This document shows positions 46,714-55,089 of a stretch of 64,000 nt of DNA, piece after piece. How positions within the stretch are numbered: the stretch's first letter is position 1; every line of letters begins with the position of its first letter. Under the pieces are notes generated by a model, which had not been told where the DNA came from, ran no database searches, and saw only the letters and a program-made list of their open reading frames with translations. A program made the translations under genes and the position numbers. Source of the stretch: Nocardia speluncae NBRC 108251 (GTDB lineage: Bacteria; Actinomycetota; Actinomycetes; Mycobacteriales; Mycobacteriaceae); NCBI RefSeq assembly GCF_001613245.1, contig NZ_BDBZ01000007.1, positions 186,001 through 250,000 on the forward strand, read 5' to 3'.

Positions 46714-47419
46714 TCCGATCACGCCCGTTGTACGGACCGCGTTCGATACCGGCGCGCGGCTGCGGCATGCCCGTTTCTTCCACCCCCGCGGTATCCGCCT
46801 TGCCGGGCGGTTCCGGGCCGAACCGGAATTCCAGGAGCTGTTCGGCAGCGGTGATCGCGCGGTGATCGCCCGCCTGTCCAAGGGCACCGGCACTCCCGGC
46901 ACCGTGCCGGATATTCTCGGCATCGGTTTCCGTGTCCTCGCGCGTGACGAACACCCCTGGGATTTCGCGCTCGCCACCACCGGCCGCGGCATGGCCGGCC
47001 GGTTCGTGGTGACCCCCGCCCGTGGGTGGTCGCACGCCCGGTACGGATCCCTGCTGCCGTACCGTTTTCCCGATGCGAGCCTGCGCTGGATCTTCGCCGA
47101 TCCGGTCGGGCCGCACCCCGGCAGCGCGGCGCTCGGGGAACTCGAACAGCACCTGCGCGATCACCCGTTCGATTTCGAGATCACCGCGGCGGGTTTCCGC
47201 TCACGCCCGCGGGTGGTCGGTGAGCTGGCCTTACGACGGGCGGATCCGGAGGAACACCGGACGGATTTCTTCGATCCGATGCTCAACCATCCCGAGGACG
47301 TGCAACCAGTGCCCCGGGTGGTGCAGCGGATCCGCGAGGCCGCCTATACCGGTAGCCGGCGCGGCCGCGGCGTCGAGGACCGCGAAACCGGGCGGGCTGC
47401 CGGTACGATCTCCGGCTGA
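46706..47419 (+). CDS. Catalase-superfamily-like protein
   Basis: A 237-residue protein with the pattern ARFFHPRGIRLAGRFRAEPE and ARLSKGTGTPGTVPDILGIG, a motif set I associate with a small catalase-fold group of actinobacteria (sometimes annotated 'phosphodiesterase' without good reason). It lacks the full catalase core, being half the length, and I cannot point to the proximal heme tyrosine. GGAGG precedes ATG 46706. It is translated directly after the SDR remnant. Confidence 0.6.
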   Translation: MRDPITPVVRTAFDTGARLRHARFFHPRGIRLAGRFRAEPEFQELFGSGDRAVIARLSKGTGTPGTVPDILGIGFRVLARDEHPWDFALATTGRGMAGRFVVTPARGWSHARYGSLLPYRFPDASLRWIFADPVGPHPGSAALGELEQHLRDHPFDFEITAAGFRSRPRVVGELALRRADPEEHRTDFFDPMLNHPEDVQPVPRVVQRIREAAYTGSRRGRGVEDRETGRAAGTISG

Positions 47420-47437
47420 TCCGGGTACTACGGCTCG

Positions 47438-48187
47438 TCAGTGATGGGTCCAGTCCGGCTGCAGGAAATGCGCGACCCGGGCCGCCTCGGACCGCCGTCC
47501 GAGCAGGACGACCTCCCGGAACTGCCAGAGCATCGCGCCCGTCGGCGCGTGGATGGTCATATCGGGGGCCAATCGCATCTGCAACAGGCCGGTCTCCGGA
47601 GTCGCCGGGGTTTCTGTATCACCGCGGCGAACCCAGTGCGGTGTTCCTGCGGCGGCCAGGCTGTGCAGATCCACGAAATGTACGGAGTGCACTTCGTCGG
47701 CGCTGGGTTCCAGGTCCGCGATATTGCTCAGTGTTGTCACGATCGGAGTGATGGCGAAGCCGGAGGCGGCCGGGAAATCGTCGAGAACCCCGAGCATATC
47801 GGCGGGATCGGCGACGAGACCGAGTTCTTCGTGCAGTTCGCGGGCGGCGGCCCGTTCGAGGGTTTCACCCCGCTCCACCCGGCCACCCGGCAGACCCCAC
47901 TGCCCGGCATTGCGGCCCCGGTAGGCCCGTTTGATGACGATCACCGCCGGCCCGGCACCGTTGTCCACCACGCATAATGCCACCGCCGCGCGGCGGGTCG
48001 CCAGATCGCCCGGTACGGCGATACGTTCGAAGGTGTTCAGCCGGGCGCGGGCGAGCGTGCGGAATTCGTCGATACTGTCGGGGACCCGAGGTCCCGGGTC
48101 GGCGGCCATGAATTCGATCATGCCCCATCGGTGCGGGGCGCCGGCCGCCGCCTCCGGCGCCCACACATCCGCCTCCGGCACCGTCAC
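47438..48187 (-). CDS. NUDIX hydrolase
   Basis: A 249-residue NUDIX protein with a complete box at residues 101-124 (GGRVERGETLERAAARELHE then ELGL), the Mg2+-binding Glu residues included. The flanks RAAVALCVVDNGAGPAVIVI and RGRNAGQWGLPGG look like CoA- or nucleotide-pyrophosphatase relatives, but the substrate is open. Its ATG overlaps the LexA-like stop as ATGA, so it is produced with that repressor. This links it to DNA damage or nucleotide clean-up only by inference. Confidence 0.85.
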   Translation of the reverse strand: MTVPEADVWAPEAAAGAPHRWGMIEFMAADPGPRVPDSIDEFRTLARARLNTFERIAVPGDLATRRAAVALCVVDNGAGPAVIVIKRAYRGRNAGQWGLPGGRVERGETLERAAARELHEELGLVADPADMLGVLDDFPAASGFAITPIVTTLSNIADLEPSADEVHSVHFVDLHSLAAAGTPHWVRRGDTETPATPETGLLQMRLAPDMTIHAPTGAMLWQFREVVLLGRRSEAARVAHFLQPDWTHH

Positions 48188-48831
48188 ATCCGCCGCATCA
48201 CCGACACCACCTTGCCCAGCACTGCGGCGCGGTCACCGTCGAGGACCGGATAGGCGGAATTGCGGGGTTCGAGATAAATATGCCCGCCGCGGCGGCGATA
48301 CACCTTCACCGTGGCCTCCCCGTCCAGCATCGCCGCGACGATCTCACCGGACTGCGCCTCGGGTTGCTGCCGTACCACCACCATATCGCCGTCGCAGATG
48401 GCGGCGTCCACCATGGAATCCCCGCGCACCCGCAGCCCGAATACCGTGCCCCGCCCGACCAGTTCCCGCGGTAGCGACAATACGTCGTCGATATGTTCCT
48501 CGGCGGTGATCGGGGAACCCGCGGCGATATCGCCGACCACGGGCACCGCCACGGCATCCTCCCGATCGGCGAGGCCGCTCTGCCCGGTGTTCAGGAACAA
48601 CCGCACATCCATGGGCCGCGCCATTCCGGCACCGCGCCGCAGAAATCCCTTCTCCTCCAGGCTTTTCAGATGCCTGGAGACCGATGAGCCCGACCGCAGG
48701 CCGACCGCGGCGCCGAGCTGACGGGTACTCGGCGGATAACCGTGCCGGATCACCCACTCCTGGATGGCCGCGAGTATGCGGCGCTGACGGTCGGGCAGGA
48801 CGGAGGTGTCGAGGTGGTCGTATTCGGTCAC
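48184..48831 (-). CDS. LexA-like self-cleaving repressor, probable paralogue
   Basis: A 215-residue LexA-family repressor. The winged-helix domain (residues 10-70) contains GYPPSTRQLGAAVGLRSGSS. The cleavage bond is A104-G105 (DIAAGSPI), and the catalytic pair is S139 (RGDSMVD) and K176 (ATVKVY). I choose GTG 48831 since TACGAT (48838-48843) lies six bases before it, a leaderless start. I find no GAAC-N4-GTTC SOS box upstream. The usual lexA neighbours (nrdR, a LysM protein) are missing, so this may be a second LexA. Confidence 0.85.
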   Translation of the reverse strand: MTEYDHLDTSVLPDRQRRILAAIQEWVIRHGYPPSTRQLGAAVGLRSGSSVSRHLKSLEEKGFLRRGAGMARPMDVRLFLNTGQSGLADREDAVAVPVVGDIAAGSPITAEEHIDDVLSLPRELVGRGTVFGLRVRGDSMVDAAICDGDMVVVRQQPEAQSGEIVAAMLDGEATVKVYRRRGGHIYLEPRNSAYPVLDGDRAAVLGKVVSVMRRM

Positions 48832-48837
48832 CGGTGC

Positions 48838-48843
48838 ATCGTA
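48838..48843 (-). promoter_or_regulatory. Leaderless -10 for the LexA-like gene
   Basis: TACGAT on the minus strand, six bases before GTG 48831. It favours the 215-residue start over GTG 48879. Confidence 0.45.
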
Positions 48844-48932
48844 TGGCCCGGTACCGACGACGATTGCGGCGTGCGTCACCGGGTATGCCGGAAACGGGAC
48901 CGGCGGGTCACGGAATCATTTCACCGGGCCTC

Positions 48933-48938
48933 TACACT
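48933..48938 (+). promoter_or_regulatory. Possible -10 of the GNAT gene
   Basis: TACACT lies about 65 bases before the likely start. No matching -35 is evident. Confidence 0.3.
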
Positions 48939-49003
48939 GACGCGGTCGAGAGTTGCGTTCTAGGCGGGAATCGGACGGCTTTTGCCCTGGCATGAGGGAG
49001 CAC

Positions 49004-49462
49004 ATGGATATCGCGGAGGCGCCGCAGCCGGAGTACCGGCAGGCCCGGTTTGCCGACCTCGAGGCCATCGCGGCCATCGAAACCGAGGTGTTCGCGGAGC
49101 CGTACCTGTACCTGATGTTACGTCAGCTCTTCGAGCTGCACGGGGAGGAATGGCTGGTCGCCGAAGTGGGGGGCACAGTCATCGGCTACGCGTTGATGCT
49201 CGAAAAAAAGAACAAGGCACTCCTTTTCACTTTCGCTGTGGCCAAGCGGCATCAGGGGGCGGGTTACGGGCGTGGCCTGCTGGACCACACTCTGCAGGTA
49301 GGCCGGGAACGGGGTATCGCCAAGCTCTACCTCACCGTCCGGCCGGACAATCATCCGGCGAGGAGCCTGTTCAAACAGGCCGGTTTCACTCCCCGCGACC
49401 ACGACGAGACCTACTTCGGCGCAGGCGAACCCCGCGATGTCTACGACTACCTTTTCCCCTGA
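49004..49462 (+). CDS. GNAT family N-acetyltransferase
   Basis: A 152-residue acetyltransferase. The acetyl-CoA-binding motif A is VAKRHQGAGYGRGLLDHTLQ (about residues 82-101), followed by YLTVRPDNHPARSLFKQAGF, the motif-B region. The N-terminal block FADLEAIAAIETEVF is typical of RimI-like enzymes, but the acceptor is unknown. I start at ATG 49004, with AGGGAG just upstream; ATG 48992 is also in frame. It is divergent from the LexA-like gene. Confidence 0.85.
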   Translation: MDIAEAPQPEYRQARFADLEAIAAIETEVFAEPYLYLMLRQLFELHGEEWLVAEVGGTVIGYALMLEKKNKALLFTFAVAKRHQGAGYGRGLLDHTLQVGRERGIAKLYLTVRPDNHPARSLFKQAGFTPRDHDETYFGAGEPRDVYDYLFP

Positions 49463-49466
49463 GCGC

Positions 49467-49472
49467 TAGACT
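49467..49472 (+). promoter_or_regulatory. Leaderless -10 for the 49478 gene
   Basis: TAGACT ends five bases before ATG 49478, in the 15-base gap after the GNAT stop. The membrane-protein gene therefore seems to have its own transcript. Confidence 0.4.
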
Positions 49473-49477
49473 GTGTC

Positions 49478-50320
49478 ATGAACGAGATTCCGGCGTTCGT
49501 GAAAACGGCGTCGATCCGGATCCGAAGGTACGCAACGGCTTATACCGAACTCCTCGATCAGCAGCGGCATCCCGGCCGGATGACACTGGACGAGCTTGGC
49601 ACCCGGGTCGAGGCGGTACTCGACGAATACGATCCGCCGACCGCACGGCGTAAACATTCCGGCACCCTGGTTTTCCCGCATCTCTATGCCGCCGCCCGGA
49701 ATCCGGCCGAGGACGAGGAGGAGTGGCGGGTCCCCAGTGCCGTGGTCGCCGCGCTGATCGCCGCGGAGGTGGAATTCCGTGGCCCCCTGAAGCTCAGCAG
49801 CCGCCAGAACACGCTGCTGGCCGAGGAATACGAGCGGATCGGTGCTCAGCTGGCGCAGGCCCGGCTGGATACTCATGCGGCGCTGGCCTACCGGCGGGCC
49901 GTAGCGCTGTACCGGATCAACGAGGACAACGAATCCGAGGACCGCTGCGGCCTCCTGCTTGCTCGAGCCGAGACCCGTTCGCTTCCACCGGGATTGCGGC
50001 GCTGGGCGGGATTCGGATCGGATGTGCTGTGCGGGCATGGCTACCGGCCCTCCTGGCTGCTGGGCTGGGTGGTCGCGCAGATCACGGTATTCACCGGGAT
50101 TGCGCTGGCCCTGCCATTGGAGAGCGGTGGAGAAGAGGGATTGGCGACCGGTGAGACGGTCTACCTGGGCGTGGTGAGTTTTCTGAGCCCGCCGGGGTTG
50201 GACGATGCCGGTGCACTGCCCGGCGCCGGGCAGGCGTTGTTCGTGCTGGAGGGGTGGGCGGGCGTCGTATCGATGTCGGTGTTCTTCGCACTCCTCGTGC
50301 GCAAATGGTTCCGGATGTAG
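49478..50320 (+). CDS. Membrane protein: helical N-terminus plus two-helix channel-like end
   Basis: A 280-residue protein of unknown function. The first ~170 residues are soluble and helical, with a TPR-like repeat (AQARLDTHAALAYRRAVALY). The C-terminus has two membrane helices (LLGWVVAQITVFTGIALALP and EGWAGVVSMSVFFALLVRKW) with a loop ETVYLGVVSFLSPPG between. The layout is that of two-helix ion channels, but the loop lacks a GYG filter, so K+ selectivity is not expected. Leaderless start. It converges on the SCO2521-type operon. Confidence 0.6.
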   Translation: MNEIPAFVKTASIRIRRYATAYTELLDQQRHPGRMTLDELGTRVEAVLDEYDPPTARRKHSGTLVFPHLYAAARNPAEDEEEWRVPSAVVAALIAAEVEFRGPLKLSSRQNTLLAEEYERIGAQLAQARLDTHAALAYRRAVALYRINEDNESEDRCGLLLARAETRSLPPGLRRWAGFGSDVLCGHGYRPSWLLGWVVAQITVFTGIALALPLESGGEEGLATGETVYLGVVSFLSPPGLDDAGALPGAGQALFVLEGWAGVVSMSVFFALLVRKWFRM

Positions 50321-50329
50321 AACCCGCGG

Positions 50330-51301
50330 CTACCAGCCGGTGTCGACCTCGTTGTGCCGCAATGTGTAGAGCGTCGCGACGGCGATATTGTCGCGGAGCC
50401 GCCCGACCAGGGTGGTCCACTGCTTGTTGAATCCGGGGTCGTTCTGGAACTCCTTCCACAACGCGCGCAGCGCGGGTGGGGTATGGGCACCCGGCATCCA
50501 CAACCCGGTGAGATGTTCGAGTGCGGGAGCGAGAATATCCATCCGCTCACTGCTGTGCAGGGCGAAGCGGTCGGCTTCGTCCAGTAGATCCGCCATCACC
50601 GTCAGCAGCCAGTCGTGGGCCGCAAGATCTTCACAGAACCGTTGCGCCGCAGCGATATCGGCTTCGTCGCGCAGGATCAGGCGGACCGACCGGACCGTAT
50701 CGTCGTCCAGATGCAATGAGGCGGCAGGCCCGGCACTTCCGCCGATCCGCGCGGCCCAGCGCAGCCGGGTCTTACCGGCCTGGACCGGCGGATTCTGATC
50801 GAGCTGAGGGTGGGCGCGTACCCGGTTCAGCAGGCGTTCCCCGACCGAGGCCAGATCGAGCTGCTCCGTACGCGGTGCCTGGGTGAGATAACCTTCCGCC
50901 AACTCGTTTCCGGCGGCTTCTCGTTCCGGGATGCGGGTGATGACCTCCGTGACACCCTTGCGGCTGATGTAGTGCGACCATGTCTGCCGCCGGCGTTCGC
51001 CGGCCCGCAGAATCCGGGTGTGCGCCGACGATTGCAGCACCCGCCCGCCGGTCAGCGAAACACTGGTGGCGACCGTCCCCACGATCCGCGCGGTCTGTTC
51101 GCCCAGGGCCAGGTCGCAATCGACACCTACCGCCGTGGTCGGAGACACCCCGAGGGTGCCCGGCCGCTCCCGCCAGCGCACCTCGCGACCCGGCATCAGC
51201 GCCAGCAGATCACCCGCCTCGGCGCGGGCCAGTGCGGCGGCCGAGGGGAGCAGACAGGTGTGCACCTCGCCGAGAACGACCAGGGGAGTGGCCGATACCA
51301 T
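50330..51301 (-). CDS. SCO2521-family protein
   Basis: A 323-residue protein matching, from memory, the uncharacterised SCO2521 family. The start VSATPLVVLGEVHTCLLPSA is followed by GVSPTTAVGVDCDLALGEQT and SHYISRKGVTEVITRI. No membrane helix, known fold or catalytic motif is visible. ATG 51301 begins one base after the stop of the SCO2522-type gene. It is the last gene of the four-gene operon. Confidence 0.7.
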   Translation of the reverse strand: MVSATPLVVLGEVHTCLLPSAAALARAEAGDLLALMPGREVRWRERPGTLGVSPTTAVGVDCDLALGEQTARIVGTVATSVSLTGGRVLQSSAHTRILRAGERRRQTWSHYISRKGVTEVITRIPEREAAGNELAEGYLTQAPRTEQLDLASVGERLLNRVRAHPQLDQNPPVQAGKTRLRWAARIGGSAGPAASLHLDDDTVRSVRLILRDEADIAAAQRFCEDLAAHDWLLTVMADLLDEADRFALHSSERMDILAPALEHLTGLWMPGAHTPPALRALWKEFQNDPGFNKQWTTLVGRLRDNIAVATLYTLRHNEVDTGW

Positions 51302-51302
51302 C

Positions 51303-52310
51303 TCACGACCCGTCGAGTAGTAGGTGCGACAGCCGCTCGCTGATCTTGCGCGATACGGCCACCGGGATCTCATCGGCGGCGCCGGCGGCGACGACCTGCT
51401 CGACCACATCGTCGTCGAGGTCCAGGTGATCGAGTACCAGCCGTACTGCGTGCTCGATCCCGATATAGCGTTTCGGCAACATCGACAGCGTCTTGTAGGC
51501 CGCAAACGGCGCCGCACCGGGCCGGAGTTGTACGACCGGCGGAACTTCGTGCCAGCGGCGCGGCCAGGGCTCGCCGCGCCACTGTTGCGGAACCACCACG
51601 GGCGCACCGTGATACCGCAGCATGCCGAGGCGCAGCAGGTGCCATACCGCAGCCAGGAACGGACACGACCATTTGGTCTCCGTGCGACCGGCCACCACCT
51701 GTTTGCTCCAGAGTTGCACATCGAGGAAGATCGAATGCTCGCGTCGGCCGAATTCCTCCGGGGGCTGATAGGAGCGGTCGCGCATGGCCATCGCCTTTTC
51801 GTGCTCGGACGAGCGGCGGCCATTGCACAACCAGCCCGATTCCACGGTGGGTGGCCGTCTTCCGGTCTCGGGCGGTGCGGGCTCGGCCACGATCCGCGCG
51901 GCCACCATTTCCGCGATCGGGATCGCTTCGCCCGACGGTACGCCGTCGGCGAACGGCGACGTCTGCCAGCAACCGGATTCGCGGGCGAGGTAATCGATGG
52001 TCAAACCGGCCGCGTCGGCCGCGTTCAGAAGTTTGCGCAGGATTTCGGCGGGGTCGGTATCGGGCTGGAAGTAGTCGTCGATCAGATAGCAGGTGCTGAC
52101 CCGGGCGCCGGGACCGTATTCGACCCGCGCCGATTCGGCGAAGGCCGCGACCAGCGGGACGATACGGCGGAACTCGGCCTGCACGCGTTCCGGATCGCCG
52201 GTGATGTCGTTGAGATAGAAATGTCCGACCTCGATCGACAGATGTGACAGGGGCACCGGCGCGATCCGCGGCTGTTCGGTGGCCTCGCTGTATGCCTGCG
52301 CATCACGCAT
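51303..52310 (-). CDS. SCO2522-family protein
   Basis: A 335-residue soluble protein matching the uncharacterised SCO2522 family from memory. Typical blocks are PLSHLSIEVGHFYLNDITGD, ARVSTCYLIDDYF, ESGWLCNGRRSSEHEKAMAM and TLSMLPKRYIGIEHAVRLVL. The repeated acidic and aromatic pairs are conserved-looking, but no enzyme class can be named. It starts directly after the stop of the P-loop gene. Confidence 0.72.
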   Translation of the reverse strand: MRDAQAYSEATEQPRIAPVPLSHLSIEVGHFYLNDITGDPERVQAEFRRIVPLVAAFAESARVEYGPGARVSTCYLIDDYFQPDTDPAEILRKLLNAADAAGLTIDYLARESGCWQTSPFADGVPSGEAIPIAEMVAARIVAEPAPPETGRRPPTVESGWLCNGRRSSEHEKAMAMRDRSYQPPEEFGRREHSIFLDVQLWSKQVVAGRTETKWSCPFLAAVWHLLRLGMLRYHGAPVVVPQQWRGEPWPRRWHEVPPVVQLRPGAAPFAAYKTLSMLPKRYIGIEHAVRLVLDHLDLDDDVVEQVVAAGAADEIPVAVSRKISERLSHLLLDGS

Positions 52311-53228
52311 CTATTGAAGCCTCTCCCACATGGCGGTATCGACGAGCAGATGGGCGAGTTCGGTGTAGGCCGACGCGGTCCCCGGGTTGGCGATATGGGC
52401 ATTCACATCGCTGTCCAGGATCAGCTGCTCGCGCCACTGCAGAACCGGTTCCATCGGGGTTTCCCCCAGAACGGCGGTGGTGCCGAGCCGGTTCGCGGTT
52501 GCGAGCCGGCGCAGCGCCACATCCTGTTCCTGCAACCAGGCCGCCTGCGCGGCCCGCTGCGCGACCGGATGCGAATCGCCGTGGGGTACGGCGGTGCGCA
52601 CATAGCGGGTGGATCCGAGCAGTTCCGCCGGATCGTGCCCGCAGACCGACCCGGTTTCCAGCAGGCCGTGCGGACCGTGCACCAGCCCGGCCGCGGCGAG
52701 GATGTGCTGGCGGGTCCAGCGGTGGAAGATCAGCCAGCGGGTGGTGCGGTTGCGCAGCTGCGGCAGCGCGGTGGCCTGGAGGGCGAGCTCCAGGGCGACC
52801 GACCGGCCCGCGCTCAGATCGACGAACACCACCCGGAATTCCTGCTCCAGCGCGACCAGCAGTTCCGCGCACCTGGTCACCACGGCATCGCTGGTGGTGA
52901 GGAATTCGGCGCCGCCTTCGTCGCCGGGGAACAGCACCAATCGCCCGGCGCGAGGCCCGATGCGCTTGAGTTCGGGGCGGTCGGTGGCGGTGCCGACATC
53001 GACTCGGGCGGCGGCACCGGTCTCGCCGAGCAGGTAGGAGTGCACACCGCCGTCGGCGACCCCGCGTTCGACCGCGCTGATCTCGTACAGCGCACCAGCG
53101 GTGGGGGAACCGAAATCGAAGTCGACGTAGGCGACGTTGCGACCGGTGAGGCACAGCCGGTACGCGAGGTTGCAACTGGTCACCGACCGTCCGGTGCCAC
53201 CTTTGTCGGATGTGGAGAAAATCAGCAC
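52311..53228 (-). CDS. SCO2523-family variant P-loop protein (ParA/MinD-like)
   Basis: A 305-residue protein of the ParA/MinD/CpsD deviant Walker group. The motif reads DKGGTGRSVTSCN: the signature Lys is K9, but the Walker A Lys (GKS/T) is R14. The second Asp region is YVDFDFGSPTAG and the third is VVFVDLSAGRSVALEL. With Arg in place of Lys, ATP binding or hydrolysis is probably changed, so it may be a nucleotide switch or a scaffold. GTG 53228 has GAGG upstream. Confidence 0.75.
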   Translation of the reverse strand: MLIFSTSDKGGTGRSVTSCNLAYRLCLTGRNVAYVDFDFGSPTAGALYEISAVERGVADGGVHSYLLGETGAAARVDVGTATDRPELKRIGPRAGRLVLFPGDEGGAEFLTTSDAVVTRCAELLVALEQEFRVVFVDLSAGRSVALELALQATALPQLRNRTTRWLIFHRWTRQHILAAAGLVHGPHGLLETGSVCGHDPAELLGSTRYVRTAVPHGDSHPVAQRAAQAAWLQEQDVALRRLATANRLGTTAVLGETPMEPVLQWREQLILDSDVNAHIANPGTASAYTELAHLLVDTAMWERLQ

Positions 53229-53238
53229 CTACGCCGCC

Positions 53239-55089
53239 TCACCGGGTCGCGTCCTGGCGCGCGTAGGCCAGTTCGTCGAGCTGGACCAGTGCCTGGGTCG
53301 CCAGGCTGTACGCCGTGCCGGGGCGTTCGCGCAGCACACTGCGGGCCCGGTCCAAAGTCTGCCGGATCCGGTTGACCGCGGCCTGTTTCGGCGTCAGATC
53401 GTTGCCCTCGACCTCGAGCTCTTCCTGATTGAGCAGATGGTCGGCCTCACTCATCAGGTCGATGGCTCGGTCGACCATGCTGGGTGGTGCCAGCGGTGGT
53501 TCGCGGAAGGTGTCGTAGGCGATCACGAGACACTCCATGATCCGTTCGGTGACGAACCAGGAGGGGCCCGCGGCAGGCGCCACCGAGGGGCCGAGCAGGG
53601 CGACCGGGTCGTCCCATAGTCCGGCTGCCGGGCCTTCGCGCAGCACCCGCCGGTCGAGGTGGTCCATGGCCGCTTCGGCGAGTGCCATCAACTGATCGCG
53701 GGTACCGACATCGGTACGCAACCGGGCGGCCTGCAGGCAGCGTTTCAGCATCATCGTCACGAAATCGGGCACATACCAGCGCAGAGGGGCGCCGCCGCTG
53801 ACGTCCTCACTACCGGAAAGACCGAGCCGAACACCGGGATAGTGCAGGATCGCGGCCGGGTCTCCGGCGGTGAGACGGCTGGTGATGCGGCCGCGGCGGG
53901 CGAGCTGGTCGAAGACGGCGACCGTACGCGCGAGATCCTCGGTGCTGTCGCGGTAGACGAGGTCCTGGATGAGCATCGCGGTGACGGTGAGGCTGAAATA
54001 GTCCGATTCCTCGCCGTCGGAGGTACGCCACGGGATGTCCTCGAGCGGCCAGCGGCCGCCGCCGAACTGGGCCACCGTCGACCAGTAGGTGCGTGCGAGT
54101 TCGAACCGCAACTGTAGGGCGTCGGCGAGTTTGCGCTGTTCGTCGGTGAGCAGGTCGAGCTCCCGGATGCGCTGAGAGGAGAGGTCGCTGATACCGTCCA
54201 GCGCCACCGCAGTGAAGTACAGGTACGGGCGGGGTTCGGCATACCCCTGAATCCGGCCGACCGTGCTCGGGACGAAATCGATGGGTTCGGCGGTGCGGAC
54301 GATTCCCCAGCCCCAGCCGCATTCGAAGAGCCGTTCGTCGTCGGCGACATCCACCTCGCTGGCCTGGCTGAGGCGGACCTCGTTCGCGGCCTGCACCCGT
54401 AACCGTTCCAGCCGGGCCGACAGTTGTGCGATCACCTCGTCGTCGGGTGCGTGATTCTGGTTGATCATGTGCAGAATGGACTGCCCGGAAGCGGATTTCG
54501 GCTCCGGGGTATGGATGACGAAGCTGCGGACCAGGCCCGCCATCGCGGCCGTCAAGCGAGCGCCGACCGCATCGATCACCTCCGGAATCCGCTCGCTGAG
54601 GCGGCGTGCCTCGCGCCGCACCTCACCGCTGACGAAACGCTGGTAGCCGCGCAGGAATCGCAGCGCCGCGATACAGAGGCTCAGCGACATCGAATAGGAG
54701 TCGACCACCTCGAGTTCGAATTCTTCCGCGGTGAGCGGTCGGTCCTCGGTGGGGTGCAGGTAGCTGCCGGCAGCGAAGACCGGGTCGCCCTCCGGGCTGG
54801 TGTAGCGCTGCAGGTAGTCCTCCAGGAGGCCGACCAGGACGCCACCGATCCGGGTCTCCTCGCCGAACGGTTCGAGGGCCAGGAGTGTATCGGTGGCCAC
54901 ATAGTTCGGCTGATCCACGGCGAATGCCTGGAGTTCGGTGGCCGGATACAGCAGGCACAACAGTTGTTCGGCGTCGCTGATGGAATTGGCGCCGTCGCGG
55001 CCGCCCCAGCTCCATTGTTCGTCCCGGTAGCAGCAGGCGAGTACCGCCTGCCACAGATCCAACAGCTGCTGCCGCGGCCTGATTCTCAT
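53239..55089 (-). CDS. SCO2524-family protein
   Basis: A 616-residue, mostly helical soluble protein matching the uncharacterised SCO2524 family from memory. The start MRIRPRQQLLDLWQAVLACC, the NSISDAEQLLCLLYPATELQ block and the YFSLTVTAMLIQDLVYRDST region are characteristic. The SCO2524-type gene is first in its operon and the largest. ATG 55089 has GAGGG six bases upstream. It is divergent from the Na+/H+ antiporter. Confidence 0.75.
   Translation of the reverse strand: MRIRPRQQLLDLWQAVLACCYRDEQWSWGGRDGANSISDAEQLLCLLYPATELQAFAVDQPNYVATDTLLALEPFGEETRIGGVLVGLLEDYLQRYTSPEGDPVFAAGSYLHPTEDRPLTAEEFELEVVDSYSMSLSLCIAALRFLRGYQRFVSGEVRREARRLSERIPEVIDAVGARLTAAMAGLVRSFVIHTPEPKSASGQSILHMINQNHAPDDEVIAQLSARLERLRVQAANEVRLSQASEVDVADDERLFECGWGWGIVRTAEPIDFVPSTVGRIQGYAEPRPYLYFTAVALDGISDLSSQRIRELDLLTDEQRKLADALQLRFELARTYWSTVAQFGGGRWPLEDIPWRTSDGEESDYFSLTVTAMLIQDLVYRDSTEDLARTVAVFDQLARRGRITSRLTAGDPAAILHYPGVRLGLSGSEDVSGGAPLRWYVPDFVTMMLKRCLQAARLRTDVGTRDQLMALAEAAMDHLDRRVLREGPAAGLWDDPVALLGPSVAPAAGPSWFVTERIMECLVIAYDTFREPPLAPPSMVDRAIDLMSEADHLLNQEELEVEGNDLTPKQAAVNRIRQTLDRARSVLRERPGTAYSLATQALVQLDELAYARQDATR

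Noticed and set aside
48832..49003. SOS box before the LexA-like gene
   Set aside because: No GAAC-N4-GTTC or close variant is present between the LexA-like and GNAT starts.
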